A stretch of 64,000 bases of DNA from Acidimicrobiia bacterium (GCA_027494115.1 JAOSJL010000001.1:1451926-1515925), one strand, 5' to 3'. Positions 18,497 to 27,724 are shown, counted from the first letter of the stretch. The notes: generated from the letters alone by a model not told the origin. Translations and numbers: made by a program.

Positions 18497-18862
18497 TCAG
18501 TAGCTGAAGGTGGTGGCGGCCTCGTCGCCGATCCATTCCCAGAGCTGGACGGTCCCCGCCACCTCGGCGTGCGCGATCAGGTCATCTGCATCGAGACCCC
18601 GGGCGCCGAAGCAGAGCGAACACGCCATGAAGCGGCCGCCGGCCGTCACGAAGCGCTCCATGAGCTCTGCGATGTCCGGACATCCCTTGCAGGAGACGCC
18701 GCGGGCCACACCCGTGGTCACCAAACGGACAGCCTCCTTGGTGAGAAACGCGAGCGTGGGTCGACCACCTTCGGCGGCGGCGATGGCGGACAGCAACGCG
18801 AGGCTGACCTTCTCGGAGTCTTCGAGTCCTGTCGTCACGTTGATGACGGCCTTGTTGCCCAC
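18497..18862 (-). CDS. DsrE/DsrF-like small protein
   Basis: 121 aa from GTG 18862, with GAGAGGG 8 nt upstream; this rejects the 243-aa extension in the track. Alternating strands and helices: 'KAVINVTTGLEDSEKVSLAL', 'PTLAFLTKEAVRLVTTGVARG', then two cysteine sites, 'SCKGCPDIAEL' and 'MACSLCFGARGLD'. The pattern is that of DsrE/DsrF-like sulfur-relay or peroxiredoxin-like proteins, which move sulfur or act in redox reactions through cysteine persulfides. No dsr or tus neighbours, so the role is open. Confidence 0.75.
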   Translation of the reverse strand: MGNKAVINVTTGLEDSEKVSLALLSAIAAAEGGRPTLAFLTKEAVRLVTTGVARGVSCKGCPDIAELMERFVTAGGRFMACSLCFGARGLDADDLIAHAEVAGTVQLWEWIGDEAATTFSY

Positions 18863-18886
18863 GGTTCGGACCCTCTCGTCGACTGC

Positions 18887-18918
18887 GCCGAGTGTAGGAA
18901 GGGCCGAGTGTAGGAAGG
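18887..18918. repeat. Perfect 16-bp tandem duplication
   Basis: gccgagtgtaggaagg occurs twice head to tail just upstream of the DsrE-like gene. The perfect identity suggests a recent slippage duplication. It might also duplicate a promoter element, since TAGGAA is inside the unit. Confidence 0.8.
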
Positions 18919-19064
18919 ATCGAACGCGCCACCCGAACGGTCGGTGCGCGCCGGCTCGATCGTGGTCGGCCGAGACATCCCTGCATCTGCAGCCGGCGGC
19001 ACGAGGACGGGATACGCTCCTCAGCGCCTGTCGCTCGAACCGTCCGTGCTGAGGAGCAAACACC

Positions 19065-20648
19065 ATGGCTGAGGCGTCGACTGCCACGGGGACAGCACCG
19101 AAGCGAGCAGGGCTCGTTCTCGTCTCGCTCATCATCGTGGCGGCGGTTGCGAACCTGAACCTCGCGGTGGCGAACGTCGCGCTGCCCGACATCGGCAAGG
19201 CCTTCGACGCCTCGCAGACGTCGCTCAACCTCGTCGCGATCGGGTATTCGCTGGGTCTGGCCGCGTCGGTTCTCTACCTCGGTGCCATCGGCGACCGCTA
19301 CGGGCGCAAGCTCCTGCTCGTTCTCGGGGTCCTCATCTCGGTTCCGGCGAGTCTTCTCGCCGCCTTCGCTCCGAACATCGACATCCTGTTCGTGGCGCGC
19401 CTCGTGGGTGGGATCGCCGCGGGTATGGCCTTCCCGACCACGCTCGCGCTGATCACCGCACTGTGGTCGGGCCAGCCCCGCACCCGGTCCATCGCGCTGT
19501 GGTCGGCGATCGGTGGCGGGATCTCGGCACTCGGCCCCCTGGTGGCCGGTGGACTGCTCGAGGAGTTCTGGTGGGGCTCGGTGTTCCTCGTGACACTTCC
19601 CCTCGCAGTCGTGGCGCTCATCTTGGCGGTCGTCTACGTCCCGAGCCACGTCAACGAGGAGACCGATCCGGTCGACAACCTCGGCGGGATTCTGTCGGCG
19701 CTCCTCGTGGGCGCGCTGATCCTGGCGATCAACTTCGCCGCCGTTCCCGACAAGGGAACGCTCGTGCTCGGTTTGGCGATCGTCGCCCTCGCGGCCGGAG
19801 GAGCGTTCGTGTTGCGCCAGCGCCGGGCGTCGAATCCCCTCTTCGACCTCCACGTCGCCGGTCGGCGGATCTTCTGGGTCGCGGCGGTAGCGGGAATCAT
19901 CGTGTTCGGATCCCTCATGGGCGCGATGTTCATCGGCCAGCAGTTTCTCCAGAACGTGCTCGACTACTCGACCCTCGACTCCGGTCTCGCGATTCTTCCC
20001 GCCGTCGTGATGATGATCCTGGTTGCTCCGCGATCAGCCAAGCTCATCGGTTCGCACGGTTCGCGGTTCACGCTCCTGTCCGGTTACCTGTTCTGTCTGC
20101 TCGGCTTCCTCACCATGCTCCTGCTCTGGGACGAAGGGACTCCGTACTGGGAGATCGGACTCGCCTATGCGTTGGTCGGTGTGGGCGTCGGATTCGCCGG
20201 CACGCCGGCGTCGCATTCCCTCACGGGTTCCGTCCCGGTTCAACGTGCAGGCATGGCGTCGGGGACCGCCGACCTCCAAAGGGACCTCGGCGGGGCGATC
20301 ATGCAGTCGATCCTCGGTGCCCTGCTCACCGCGGGATACGCGTCGGCGATCGCGTCGGCGATCGCGAGTTCACCGAACAAGTCGCAGGTCACCGACAGCG
20401 TGCAGGCCGAGCTCCAGAAGTCGTTCTCGAGCGCGGAGAACACAGCGAGTCAGTATCCGAAGTACGCGGAGCAGATCACCGCCGCAGCGAAGCAGTCGTT
20501 CGTCGACGGTCAGGACTGGGCGTATCTCGCGGGCGTGGTGGCGATCGTGCTCGGCGCCGCCCTCGTGTTCTTCGTCTTCCCGAAGAAGAGCGACGAGGAG
20601 CGACTGCTGGTGGAGTACCACGAAGAGGACACGACGCCGAGCGGGTGA
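19065..20648 (+). CDS. MFS drug exporter, DHA2 (EmrB/QacA) family
   Basis: 527 aa with about 14 membrane segments, the DHA2 number. Segment 1 leads to 'NVALPDIGKAFDASQTSLNLV' and the conserved loop 'GAIGDRYGRKLLLVLG' joins segments 2 and 3. 'FVARLVGGIAAGMAFPTTLALI' and the motif-C-like 'GGGISALGPLVAGGLLEEFWW' follow. A proton-driven antiporter for drugs or other amphiphiles in the cytoplasmic membrane. An insertion of about 60 polar residues (about 425-490) before the last segment is typical of this subgroup. No regulator gene is attached. GAGGAG precedes the ATG. Confidence 0.85.
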   Translation: MAEASTATGTAPKRAGLVLVSLIIVAAVANLNLAVANVALPDIGKAFDASQTSLNLVAIGYSLGLAASVLYLGAIGDRYGRKLLLVLGVLISVPASLLAAFAPNIDILFVARLVGGIAAGMAFPTTLALITALWSGQPRTRSIALWSAIGGGISALGPLVAGGLLEEFWWGSVFLVTLPLAVVALILAVVYVPSHVNEETDPVDNLGGILSALLVGALILAINFAAVPDKGTLVLGLAIVALAAGGAFVLRQRRASNPLFDLHVAGRRIFWVAAVAGIIVFGSLMGAMFIGQQFLQNVLDYSTLDSGLAILPAVVMMILVAPRSAKLIGSHGSRFTLLSGYLFCLLGFLTMLLLWDEGTPYWEIGLAYALVGVGVGFAGTPASHSLTGSVPVQRAGMASGTADLQRDLGGAIMQSILGALLTAGYASAIASAIASSPNKSQVTDSVQAELQKSFSSAENTASQYPKYAEQITAAAKQSFVDGQDWAYLAGVVAIVLGAALVFFVFPKKSDEERLLVEYHEEDTTPSG

Positions 20649-20730
20649 CTACCTGTTCGCGCGGATCTGCTCACGCAGCTTCATCATCGCGGAGTCGTTC
20701 CAGAGGAACAGCACCCACTTCGCCGCTCGG

Positions 20731-21477
20731 TTATCCAACGGGTTCGACGTCGGTGAGCTGATAGCGGAAGAACTCGCCGTCCGGCCAGCTGTCGGTGCCG
20801 TACCCCCAGCCGAGACGGCCCGACGTCGGTATCGTGATGCCCCCGAAGCTCCCGTAGCCGGTCACGTCCCCGCCGAACGGGTGCGACGCGAAGGTCCCCG
20901 CGCTGTCGGGATCACCCCATCGGTCGAGAACCGAGGCGGTCACCCGACCTGCGTCGTCGATCGTGTGTCGAAGTTCGATCGCCGTTTCCCCGACTCTGAA
21001 CCGCGCGGTGATGTGGCCGTCGTCGGTGGCGTCCCACGCGACTCCGAATCGCGGTAGGAGAGCGGTCGGGAGCCAGAGCCCTTCGCCGCCCGCCCGTCCC
21101 GCGGCGCTGCGTGAGATGTCGGGGCCCTCTGCACTCATGACCGGCACGACACCGGCGAGTTTCCAACGCATCACTCCCTTGTCGTCGACGAACCGGTCGG
21201 ACCCGCTGATGATCCCGGCAGCGCGTGCCCGCCAGACGAAGCCGCGAAGGGGAGTCAGGATCTCGTCAGCTCGAAACGGCATCCAGCGCCCGATGCGTAT
21301 CGAGCCCCGCATACGCAGCTCAACGGACCGCGAGGCCGGCGTTCCCGGAGCGATCGCCGCCGTGAAGTACCGGCGAACCGGCTCGGGGAGACCCGCGATC
21401 TCTGCCGGGTCGAATGCTGTCGCCGCCGGCAGGGCAAGGCGTCGCTGCTCCCTCATCGGACCGCTCGGTTCGCACAT
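20731..21477 (-). CDS. DUF6544-like conserved protein
   Basis: 248 aa (or 241 from the internal ATG at 21456). 'IAGLPEPVRRYFTAAI' near the start, 'RMRGSIRIGRWMPFRADEIL', 'PLRGFVWRARAAG', 'WLPTALLPRFGVAWDATDDGHITAR' and a C-terminal 'GTDSWPDGEFFRYQLTDVEPV' fit a widespread family of unknown function that I remember as DUF6544/DUF6920. It looks like an all-beta lipid- or ligand-binding fold; no catalytic motif. Divergent from the second WS/DGAT gene, 35 nt between starts, so a shared control region is likely. Confidence 0.65.
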   Translation of the reverse strand: MCEPSGPMREQRRLALPAATAFDPAEIAGLPEPVRRYFTAAIAPGTPASRSVELRMRGSIRIGRWMPFRADEILTPLRGFVWRARAAGIISGSDRFVDDKGVMRWKLAGVVPVMSAEGPDISRSAAGRAGGEGLWLPTALLPRFGVAWDATDDGHITARFRVGETAIELRHTIDDAGRVTASVLDRWGDPDSAGTFASHPFGGDVTGYGSFGGITIPTSGRLGWGYGTDSWPDGEFFRYQLTDVEPVG

Positions 21478-21512
21478 CGGTACTCTTCACGTGGCGACCG
21501 AGAGGAGCTTCG

Positions 21513-22898
21513 ATGGAGCGACTGGGTCCGTTGGATGCGTTCTTCCTCGAAGCCGAGGACGCGGCCAACCACATGCACATCGGGGCCCTCGGGATCATGG
21601 AGGGTCCACCGCCGGCGAGTGGCGCGTTGGAACGCCTGGTCGCCGGGAAACTTCCGCTCGTCCCCCGTTATCGACACAAGGTCCGCCTCGCTCCGGGAAA
21701 CGTCGGGCGGCCTGTGTGGATCGACGACACACACTTCGATCTCACCTATCACCTTCGCCACACAGCACTGCCTCCGCCCGGCGGCGACGACGAGCTCAGG
21801 AACCTGATGGGCCGGGTGATGTCCCAACAGCTCTCGCGGCAGCGTCCGCTGTGGGAGATGTGGGTGATCGAGGGGCTTCCCGACGACCGATGGGCGGTGC
21901 TCACCAAGGTTCATCACGCGATCGTCGACGGTATCGCCGGGACCGACCTCATGGCAGCCGTCTTCGACATCGAGCCGGAACCCCCGCCGCCTCCCGAAGA
22001 CAACTGGTCACCCGCGCCCGAGCCGTCGACGCTGGATCTCGCGCTCCACTCGCTCGGCGGTCTCCTCGCGGCGCCCGTGGAGAGGGCCCGGTCGGTGGTT
22101 CCGATGCTCGGCCGACCGACGGTACTGGTTCGGCAGCTCGTTTCGGCCGCCCGCGGGCTCGGGCGGATGGGTGGGCTGCTGCGTCCGTCGGAGTCGTCGA
22201 TGATGCGGCCGATCGGTCCACACCGACGCTGGTGCACCGCGAGCGCCACGCTCGCGGACGTCAAGACGATCCGTGGCGAACTCGGCGGGACGGTCAACGA
22301 TGTCGTGCTCGCTCTCGTCACGCGTGGTTGGCGGGAGCTTCTGCAGGAACGCGGTGAGGTGCTCGACGGTCGGGTCGTTCGCACGGTCGTACCCGTGTCG
22401 ATGCGGAGCCCCGACGAGCGCGGGCAACTCGACAATCGCGTCTCGGTCATGTTCGCCGATCTCCCCGTCGGGATCGACGACCCGATCGAACGGCTGTCGA
22501 GCATTTCGGCGCAGCTCGACACACTGAAGGGATCCGGGGAGATCGAAGCCGTGGACTCCGCCATGGTCGCAAGCGACTACGCGCCGGCACTTCCCCACGC
22601 GCTCGCCGCGCGCACGCTCACTCATCTCCAACCGTTCGTGGAGACGATCACCACCAACGTGCCGGGCCCCCAGTTCCCTCTCTACGCAGCCGGTCGTCGG
22701 ATGGTCGAGGCGTTTCCCTACGTGCCGATCGTCGGGCGGATGGATCTCACGGTGGCCATCTTCTCGTACATCGGACAGCTCACATTCGGGGTCACGGGCG
22801 AATACGACCACGCGCCGGACATCGACGTTCTCTGTGCGGGCATCGAGAAGGGTGTGCAGGAACTCCTCGACGCGGCGAAGGAGGCCGACGCCGGTTGA
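21513..22898 (+). CDS. WS/DGAT wax-ester/triacylglycerol synthase
   Basis: 461 aa from ATG 21513, with AGAGGAG 5 nt upstream; the 33-codon extension in the track has no homology. 'MERLGPLDAFFLEAEDAANH' is the classical actinobacterial start, HHAIVDG (134-140) the catalytic motif and 'TTNVPGPQFPLYAAGRRMVEAFPYVPI' the conserved C-terminal signature. It makes triacylglycerol or wax esters from acyl-CoA. More canonical than the copy at 10.8 kb. The P450 gene converges 24 nt downstream. Confidence 0.9.
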   Translation: MERLGPLDAFFLEAEDAANHMHIGALGIMEGPPPASGALERLVAGKLPLVPRYRHKVRLAPGNVGRPVWIDDTHFDLTYHLRHTALPPPGGDDELRNLMGRVMSQQLSRQRPLWEMWVIEGLPDDRWAVLTKVHHAIVDGIAGTDLMAAVFDIEPEPPPPPEDNWSPAPEPSTLDLALHSLGGLLAAPVERARSVVPMLGRPTVLVRQLVSAARGLGRMGGLLRPSESSMMRPIGPHRRWCTASATLADVKTIRGELGGTVNDVVLALVTRGWRELLQERGEVLDGRVVRTVVPVSMRSPDERGQLDNRVSVMFADLPVGIDDPIERLSSISAQLDTLKGSGEIEAVDSAMVASDYAPALPHALAARTLTHLQPFVETITTNVPGPQFPLYAAGRRMVEAFPYVPIVGRMDLTVAIFSYIGQLTFGVTGEYDHAPDIDVLCAGIEKGVQELLDAAKEADAG

Positions 22899-22922
22899 GC
22901 CGGCGCGTCAGGTGAATCGTGT

Positions 22923-24137
22923 TTACATGAAACTGTCGGCCGAGAATGGGAGAGACTCGTAGCGACGGACGAATTCCCCGGGGGCGAAACGCCCGGCAGC
23001 GGCGTCGACGGTGAAGTTCGGACACCGCGCCAGCAGCTCCTCCAACGCGACACGAGCGGCGAGGCGTGCGGCCGGCGCTCCGAGGCAATGATGCGCTCCG
23101 TAGGAGAACGCCAGGTGCTTCGCGATCTTGCGTCGTGCCCGAAACGCCTCGGCGTCAGGCCCGAACTCCCTGTCGTCACGGTTCGCGGCCGCGTACAGCA
23201 GCATCACTTTCCGGCCTTGTGGTATTTCGACGTCGTGGAGCGTCACCGGTCGCGTCGTCGTGCGCGCGAGGTTCTGCACCGGTGACGTGAGGCGGAGGAG
23301 CTCTTCGATTGCTTCGGGCAGCAGTGCAGGGTGGTTGAGCAGAATCCTCCGCTGGTCGGGGAACTCGGTGAGCAGCTGGGCCGCGCCTCCCAGCAGGCCC
23401 GTGGTCGTGTCGTTGCCGCCCGTGACCATCGTGAACGCGAACCCGAGAATCCGCATGACCTCGGTGTCGTCGTCGAGGCCCGCGTGGACGAGGTCCGACA
23501 CGGTGTCGTCGCCCGGCTCCACGCGCCGTCGTTCGAGGAGCCGGCCGAAGTAGTCGAACAGATTCGTAGACGCCTCGGCGGCGTCGAGGGCATTTCCGCG
23601 GGCGTTGGCAGCCACGATGTTCTCGGTCCACCCGTCGAAGAGATAGCGGTCCTCGGGTGGTACGCCGAGGAAGTGCGCCACGACCAGGCTCGGCAGAGGC
23701 TTGAACAGCTCGGCGACGATGTCGGCGGTGCCGGTCTGGCGGATCCGTTCGATCCGTTCCACCACGAAGGCACGGACCTCGGGTTCCAGTTCCGCGACCG
23801 CGCGGGGCCGAAACCCCTTGGTGACCAGCCGTCGGAACTCGGTGTGGTCGGGAGGGTCGAGCATCACGATGGGTGGTGCGGCGAGGCCGAGCGTCTCGGG
23901 GTCGTCACCCGGCTTGTGGGTGAGCCCGTGCGCCGAGGAGAACGTCGTCGTGTCGCGCGCCGCGTCGAACACGTTCTGGAACCGCGACAGCACCCAGAAG
24001 TCGCCACCGTCGACGACGGCGTGGTGGATCGGGTCTTCATCCCGCAGGGCCCGGTAGTCGTCGAACGGATCCCGCCACGCTTCTCCGCCACGCGGGATCC
24101 ACGCGGGGGTGGTTGCCGATCCCACGGTCGTCGTCAT
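22923..24137 (-). CDS. Cytochrome P450
   Basis: 404 aa, the usual length of soluble bacterial P450s. I-helix 'TMVTGGNDTTTG', K-helix ExxR in 'IEELLRLTSP', and the heme loop 'FSYGAHHCLGAPAARLA' with the ligand Cys351. 'PVQNLARTTTRPVTL' and 'LLYAAANRDDREFG' are typical actinobacterial hydroxylase segments. It needs a ferredoxin and reductase encoded elsewhere. Substrate unknown; such enzymes often act on steroids, terpenes or fatty acids. The promoter has an inverted repeat over the -35 box, suggesting repression. Confidence 0.9.
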   Translation of the reverse strand: MTTTVGSATTPAWIPRGGEAWRDPFDDYRALRDEDPIHHAVVDGGDFWVLSRFQNVFDAARDTTTFSSAHGLTHKPGDDPETLGLAAPPIVMLDPPDHTEFRRLVTKGFRPRAVAELEPEVRAFVVERIERIRQTGTADIVAELFKPLPSLVVAHFLGVPPEDRYLFDGWTENIVAANARGNALDAAEASTNLFDYFGRLLERRRVEPGDDTVSDLVHAGLDDDTEVMRILGFAFTMVTGGNDTTTGLLGGAAQLLTEFPDQRRILLNHPALLPEAIEELLRLTSPVQNLARTTTRPVTLHDVEIPQGRKVMLLYAAANRDDREFGPDAEAFRARRKIAKHLAFSYGAHHCLGAPAARLAARVALEELLARCPNFTVDAAAGRFAPGEFVRRYESLPFSADSFM

Positions 24138-24145
24138 GGCCAGGG

Positions 24146-24183
24146 ACTATTCGACAGTCCGTTCTCCGTGTCAACTGGAGAAC
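24146..24183 (-). promoter_or_regulatory. P450 promoter with operator-like inverted repeat
   Basis: On the minus strand TTGACA (24174-24169) and AATAGT (24151-24146) are 17 nt apart, a textbook promoter 8 nt upstream of the ATG. GTTCTCC-N9-GGAGAAC (24161-24183) is a perfect 7-bp inverted repeat centred on the -35 box, the right place for a repressor to block polymerase. Confidence 0.55.
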
Positions 24184-24260
24184 CCACCCTCGACGTCAGT
24201 CAGAGGGATCGGGCGAGATGCCGCGCCGTTGCCGATCGTGCCAGAATCGCCTGATGGACG

Positions 24261-26723
24261 ATGACACCGGGTGTTGATCCTCCGGTGACCGCCGGCACCA
24301 GTAATTCCGCAGCTCCGAGCGCGGCTACCGACGACGCCGGCGATGTCGGACCGGCGCACGAAAAGTGGGTTCGTCATCCCGCGGACCTCGCTCGCTTCGC
24401 GCTGGCAGCGACGGTCACGATCGTGGTCGGCCTGGTCGTCATGCTTGATCCCGGTTCCGCGCGTCGGTTCTCATCGGCCGTGATCGACGCGGTCGACTGG
24501 CTGCCCGGGCCCGTGTCGTCGGCACTGGTCGGGATCACGCAGCTGGCAGCGATCGTGGTGCCGATCGTCGTTGTCGGGATCCTGATCGTGGGCCGGCGCT
24601 GGCGGCTTCTCGGCGTTCTCGCACTCGCCGCTGTCCTCACAGCGGCGGTGATGGCGTTGGCGAACGGCTGGATCGAGGAGTCGGTCCCCTCCGAGACGGT
24701 CACGGGCAAGAACGTCGACTCGTGGCTCTTCGGCGCCGCGTTCCCGTCGAGTACGTACCTGGGAGCGATCGTCGGCGCCGTCGTTGCTGCCGGACCGTGG
24801 ATGCCGCGCTCGTGGCGTCCCTTCGCGTGGGGAGGTGTGGCCGCGCTGGCGGTCAGTCGGCTCGTCACCGCTGTCGAGGTTCCGGTCCACATCACTCTCG
24901 TGTTCGTCCTGGGTGCCGCCGCGGGTTCGCTGACACTTCTGATCACCGGCGCACCACGCCGGCGGATCGACTCGAGCCGTCTCGAAGAGAGCCTGGCAGA
25001 CGGTGGTCTCACCGTTTCGGGCCTCAGGCGTCTGGACGACGAGACCACGACACCGACGTTCCACGGCGATGTCGTCCAGGCATCCGACAGGAACGGTGCC
25101 GGCGCGGTGTACATAAAGGCTCTCGGTCGCGATCAACGTGACGCCAACCTGCTCCTCCGGATCTGGCAGGTGCTCACCGTCAAGGGCCTCGGCGACGACG
25201 TACCGGCAGCCTCCGCCCGCGGCTTCGCCGAACAGGAGGCTCTTGCTCTCTCTCTAGCGGCGGCGTCGGGAGTGCGGTGTCCGCACCCGCGGGCTCTGAA
25301 CACCACGAACGACGGCGTGACGGTCATGGCGATCGAGTGGGTCGACGGTCCCGCCCTGTGCGATCTCGAGCAGGAGCAGGTCGACGATCACGTCCTCCAC
25401 GACGCGTGGCGCCAGGTGGCTCTCCTGCACCATCACCGTATTGCCCACCGGTCCCTTGCCGCTCACCATCTGCTGGTCGATTCCGGCGACGTGAGCCTGG
25501 TGTCGTTCGACCGGGCCCAGATCGCCGCCGACGATCACGCACTCGCAGCCGACGTGGCAGAGCTGCTCTGCGCCACGGCAGCTCTCGTCGGCGCGGAACG
25601 AGCGGTCAACGCCGCCGCTGCCGTGATGGCCCGCGACGCACTGGCGATTGCCCTTCCGCTTCTCCAACCGACCGTACTCACACCGCCCACGCGCCGCGCT
25701 GTCAAGGAGCACGACGACCTTCTCGACCACGTCCGCGAGGAGGCCAAGCGCTCCGCCGAGGTCGAAGACTTCGAGCTGGCCAAGGTGAAGCGTGTGTCGC
25801 TACGCGGCGTCGTCATGCTCATCGGCTCCGCCGTGCTCGGCTACTACCTGTTGTCGCTGATCGCGAACTGGTCGGAGATCTGGGCCACGCTGCAGGAAGC
25901 GGATTGGGCGCGCCTCCCGTTGCTCATCGCACTCATGATCTGTACGTATCTCGGTGGTGCGGTGAGCCTGATGGGTGCAGTCCGTACGGACCTCCCGTTC
26001 GTCCGCACGACACAGGTCATGTTCGCCCAGTCGTTTCTCAACCGCTTCACGCCGGCCAATGCCGGAGGGATGGCGCTCCGGGCGCGCTACCTCCAGCTCC
26101 AGGGGGAAGACCTGACCGTCGCGGCAGGAAGTATCGGTCTGACATCCGCCGTCAGCGGATTCTTCCAGGTTCTCTTCCTTCTGGTCTTTGTTCTCTGGGC
26201 CGGCTCCACCGACGAGTTGGGGAAGGTACAGCTGCCCGGCATCGGCGTTCTCCTTCTCGTCGTCGTCGGAATCGCTGCGATCGTCGGCTTCTTCGTCCTG
26301 AGTGGTTGGGCGCGCCGTGTCGTGTGGCCGTGGGCCCAGCGCACCTTCGGAACAATTCTCGAATCGCTGCAGGAGCTCGCACGGATGCCGCGCAAGATGA
26401 TCCTCCTCTTCGGAGGCTCGGCGGCGGCCAAGTTCGCGACCGTATGGGCGTTCTACGTGAGCGTGCAGGCGATGGGCGTGAGCATGTCGTTCGCCGAGGC
26501 CGGGTCGGTGTACATGGTGGGGGCGACCATCGGCTCCGCAGTTCCGACTCCCGGCGGCGTGGGTGGCATCGAGGCTGTACTCACCGCTGCACTGATCAGT
26601 ACGGGTGTCGACAATGCCACGGCGGTGTCGATCGTCCTGCTCTTCCGGCTGGTCACGTTCTGGCTGCCGACGATTCCGGGTTGGTTCTTCCTCCAGTACG
26701 TGGAGCGCAAGGAGATCGTCTGA
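24261..26723 (+). CDS. Fusion: membrane domain, kinase-like domain and LPG_synthase_TM (UPF0104) flippase domain
   Basis: 820 aa in three parts. Residues 40-235 hold about six membrane segments. Residues 250-485 form a soluble RIO/ABC1-like kinase-fold domain with 'GAVYIKALGRDQRDANLL', 'VMAIEWVDG' and 'HHHRIAHRSLAAHHLLVDSGDVSLVSFDRAQIA'. The HRD-like loop has Ser where kinases have Asp, so activity is doubtful. Residues 515-815 are an LPG_synthase_TM (YbhN/AglD-like) domain ending in the hallmark 'PTPGGVGGIEAVLTAALIS'. LPG_synthase_TM domains are linked to aminoacyl-phospholipid synthesis or flipping. Mycobacteria have similar large proteins of unknown role. Cytoplasmic membrane. Confidence 0.78.
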   Translation: MTPGVDPPVTAGTSNSAAPSAATDDAGDVGPAHEKWVRHPADLARFALAATVTIVVGLVVMLDPGSARRFSSAVIDAVDWLPGPVSSALVGITQLAAIVVPIVVVGILIVGRRWRLLGVLALAAVLTAAVMALANGWIEESVPSETVTGKNVDSWLFGAAFPSSTYLGAIVGAVVAAGPWMPRSWRPFAWGGVAALAVSRLVTAVEVPVHITLVFVLGAAAGSLTLLITGAPRRRIDSSRLEESLADGGLTVSGLRRLDDETTTPTFHGDVVQASDRNGAGAVYIKALGRDQRDANLLLRIWQVLTVKGLGDDVPAASARGFAEQEALALSLAAASGVRCPHPRALNTTNDGVTVMAIEWVDGPALCDLEQEQVDDHVLHDAWRQVALLHHHRIAHRSLAAHHLLVDSGDVSLVSFDRAQIAADDHALAADVAELLCATAALVGAERAVNAAAAVMARDALAIALPLLQPTVLTPPTRRAVKEHDDLLDHVREEAKRSAEVEDFELAKVKRVSLRGVVMLIGSAVLGYYLLSLIANWSEIWATLQEADWARLPLLIALMICTYLGGAVSLMGAVRTDLPFVRTTQVMFAQSFLNRFTPANAGGMALRARYLQLQGEDLTVAAGSIGLTSAVSGFFQVLFLLVFVLWAGSTDELGKVQLPGIGVLLLVVVGIAAIVGFFVLSGWARRVVWPWAQRTFGTILESLQELARMPRKMILLFGGSAAAKFATVWAFYVSVQAMGVSMSFAEAGSVYMVGATIGSAVPTPGGVGGIEAVLTAALISTGVDNATAVSIVLLFRLVTFWLPTIPGWFFLQYVERKEIV

Positions 26724-26780
26724 GCGAGGGTGTCGACGAACCTGAGTTCCCGGTCGTCTGATTCCCCGGTGAGAACACCG

Positions 26781-27173
26781 CTATCTGCGGGCGGCACCGT
26801 TCTGTTGGCAGTTCACGCAGAAGCGTGCAGCGGGAATTGCCAGGAGGCGCTCTCGCATGATCGGCTGAGCACAGGTCTCGCAGTAACCGTACGTACCGTC
26901 GTCCGTCCTGGCGAGCGCGGCGACGATCTCATGGAGGGCGTGGTCGGCGTTCGCCTCGAGCACCGCGTTGACTCGTCGTTCGATCTCGTTGGCCGTGTGC
27001 TCCGTCTCGCCCTGGCCGTGAGTCGCGCTCGACGCGTTCTCGTCGTCGTCGACGACGTGGGCGTGCTCGAGCAACTCGTCGCGCTCTTTCTCGAGTTCTC
27101 GACGGAGGCTCGCGAGCTCATCGGAGCTGAGCGGTGATGGCGCGTCATGCCTGGGATCGGATGCCTGGGTCAT
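26781..27173 (-). CDS. DksA/TraR-type C4 zinc-finger protein
   Basis: 130 aa from ATG 27173; the 75-codon extension in the track crosses the promoter region. The N-terminal two thirds is an acidic coiled coil ('LRRELEKERDELLEHAHVVD', 'NEIERRVNAVLEANA'). The C terminus carries the zinc finger CETC-x17-CVNC ('YGYCETCAQPIMRERLLAIP'). DksA-like proteins bind the RNA polymerase secondary channel and tune transcription, often with ppGpp. The coiled-coil tip 'DDDENASSA' is not the canonical DksA DxxDxA, so function may differ. Divergent from the DUF488 gene, with 166 nt between them. Confidence 0.8.
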   Translation of the reverse strand: MTQASDPRHDAPSPLSSDELASLRRELEKERDELLEHAHVVDDDENASSATHGQGETEHTANEIERRVNAVLEANADHALHEIVAALARTDDGTYGYCETCAQPIMRERLLAIPAARFCVNCQQNGAARR

Positions 27174-27339
27174 GTGCTCAGGGTAGCCCCGAACCCATCG
27201 TGTCGAAACCTGATTCTGCGACTCACGCTCGGTGCTCTCCGCCCTCCCCGACGGCTCCACATCGCCTGGGCGTAGGCTGACCGACGTCATCCAGTACCCG
27301 CGTTCGAGGACGAGCTCGGTTCGAGGACGGTGAGCATCC

Positions 27340-27714
27340 ATGAGTGGCCGCATCTGGATGCGACGTGCGTACGAACCACCGAGCCGTGTGGACGGCACGA
27401 GAGTGCTGATCGATCGTCTGTGGCCACGCGGGGTGTCCCGCGACGACCTGATGATCGACGCGTGGCTCAGGGACGTCGCACCGAGTGACGATCTCCGACG
27501 CTGGTTCGGTCACGACATCGACCGCTGGGAGGAGTTCCGGCGTCGCTACCGGAAGGAACTCACCGCCGTACCGGCCGCCGAGGCGCTCGAGGAGCTACGC
27601 GGCATGGTGGCAGGTGGCCGTGTGACTCTCGTGTTCGCGGCCAAGGATAGTGAACACTGCAACGTCACTGTCTTGGCCGAGCGGTTGTCGGAGCTGCTCG
27701 AAGCCACGGGCTAG
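27340..27714 (+). CDS. DUF488 family protein (YeaO-like)
   Basis: 124 aa. 'IWMRRAYEPPSRVDGTRVLIDRLWPRGVSRDDL' followed by 'DAWLRDVAPSDDLRRWFGHD', 'WEEFRRRYRKEL' and 'VTLVFAAKDSEHCNVTVLAE' is a textbook DUF488/YeaO sequence. The biochemical role is unknown; a conserved Arg/Trp/Cys pocket hints at nucleotide or small-ligand binding. Its TAG stop is part of the -10 box of the next gene. Upstream, gttcgaggacg is repeated at about 27302 and 27317. Confidence 0.85.
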   Translation: MSGRIWMRRAYEPPSRVDGTRVLIDRLWPRGVSRDDLMIDAWLRDVAPSDDLRRWFGHDIDRWEEFRRRYRKELTAVPAAEALEELRGMVAGGRVTLVFAAKDSEHCNVTVLAERLSELLEATG

Positions 27715-27717
27715 CTT
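27712..27717 (+). promoter_or_regulatory. Leaderless -10 box TAGCTT for carboxylase operon
   Basis: TAGCTT overlaps the DUF488 stop codon and is 7 nt before GTG 27725. This supports that start over the ATG further in and over the track's upstream extension. Confidence 0.5.
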
Positions 27718-27724
27718 GACCCTC

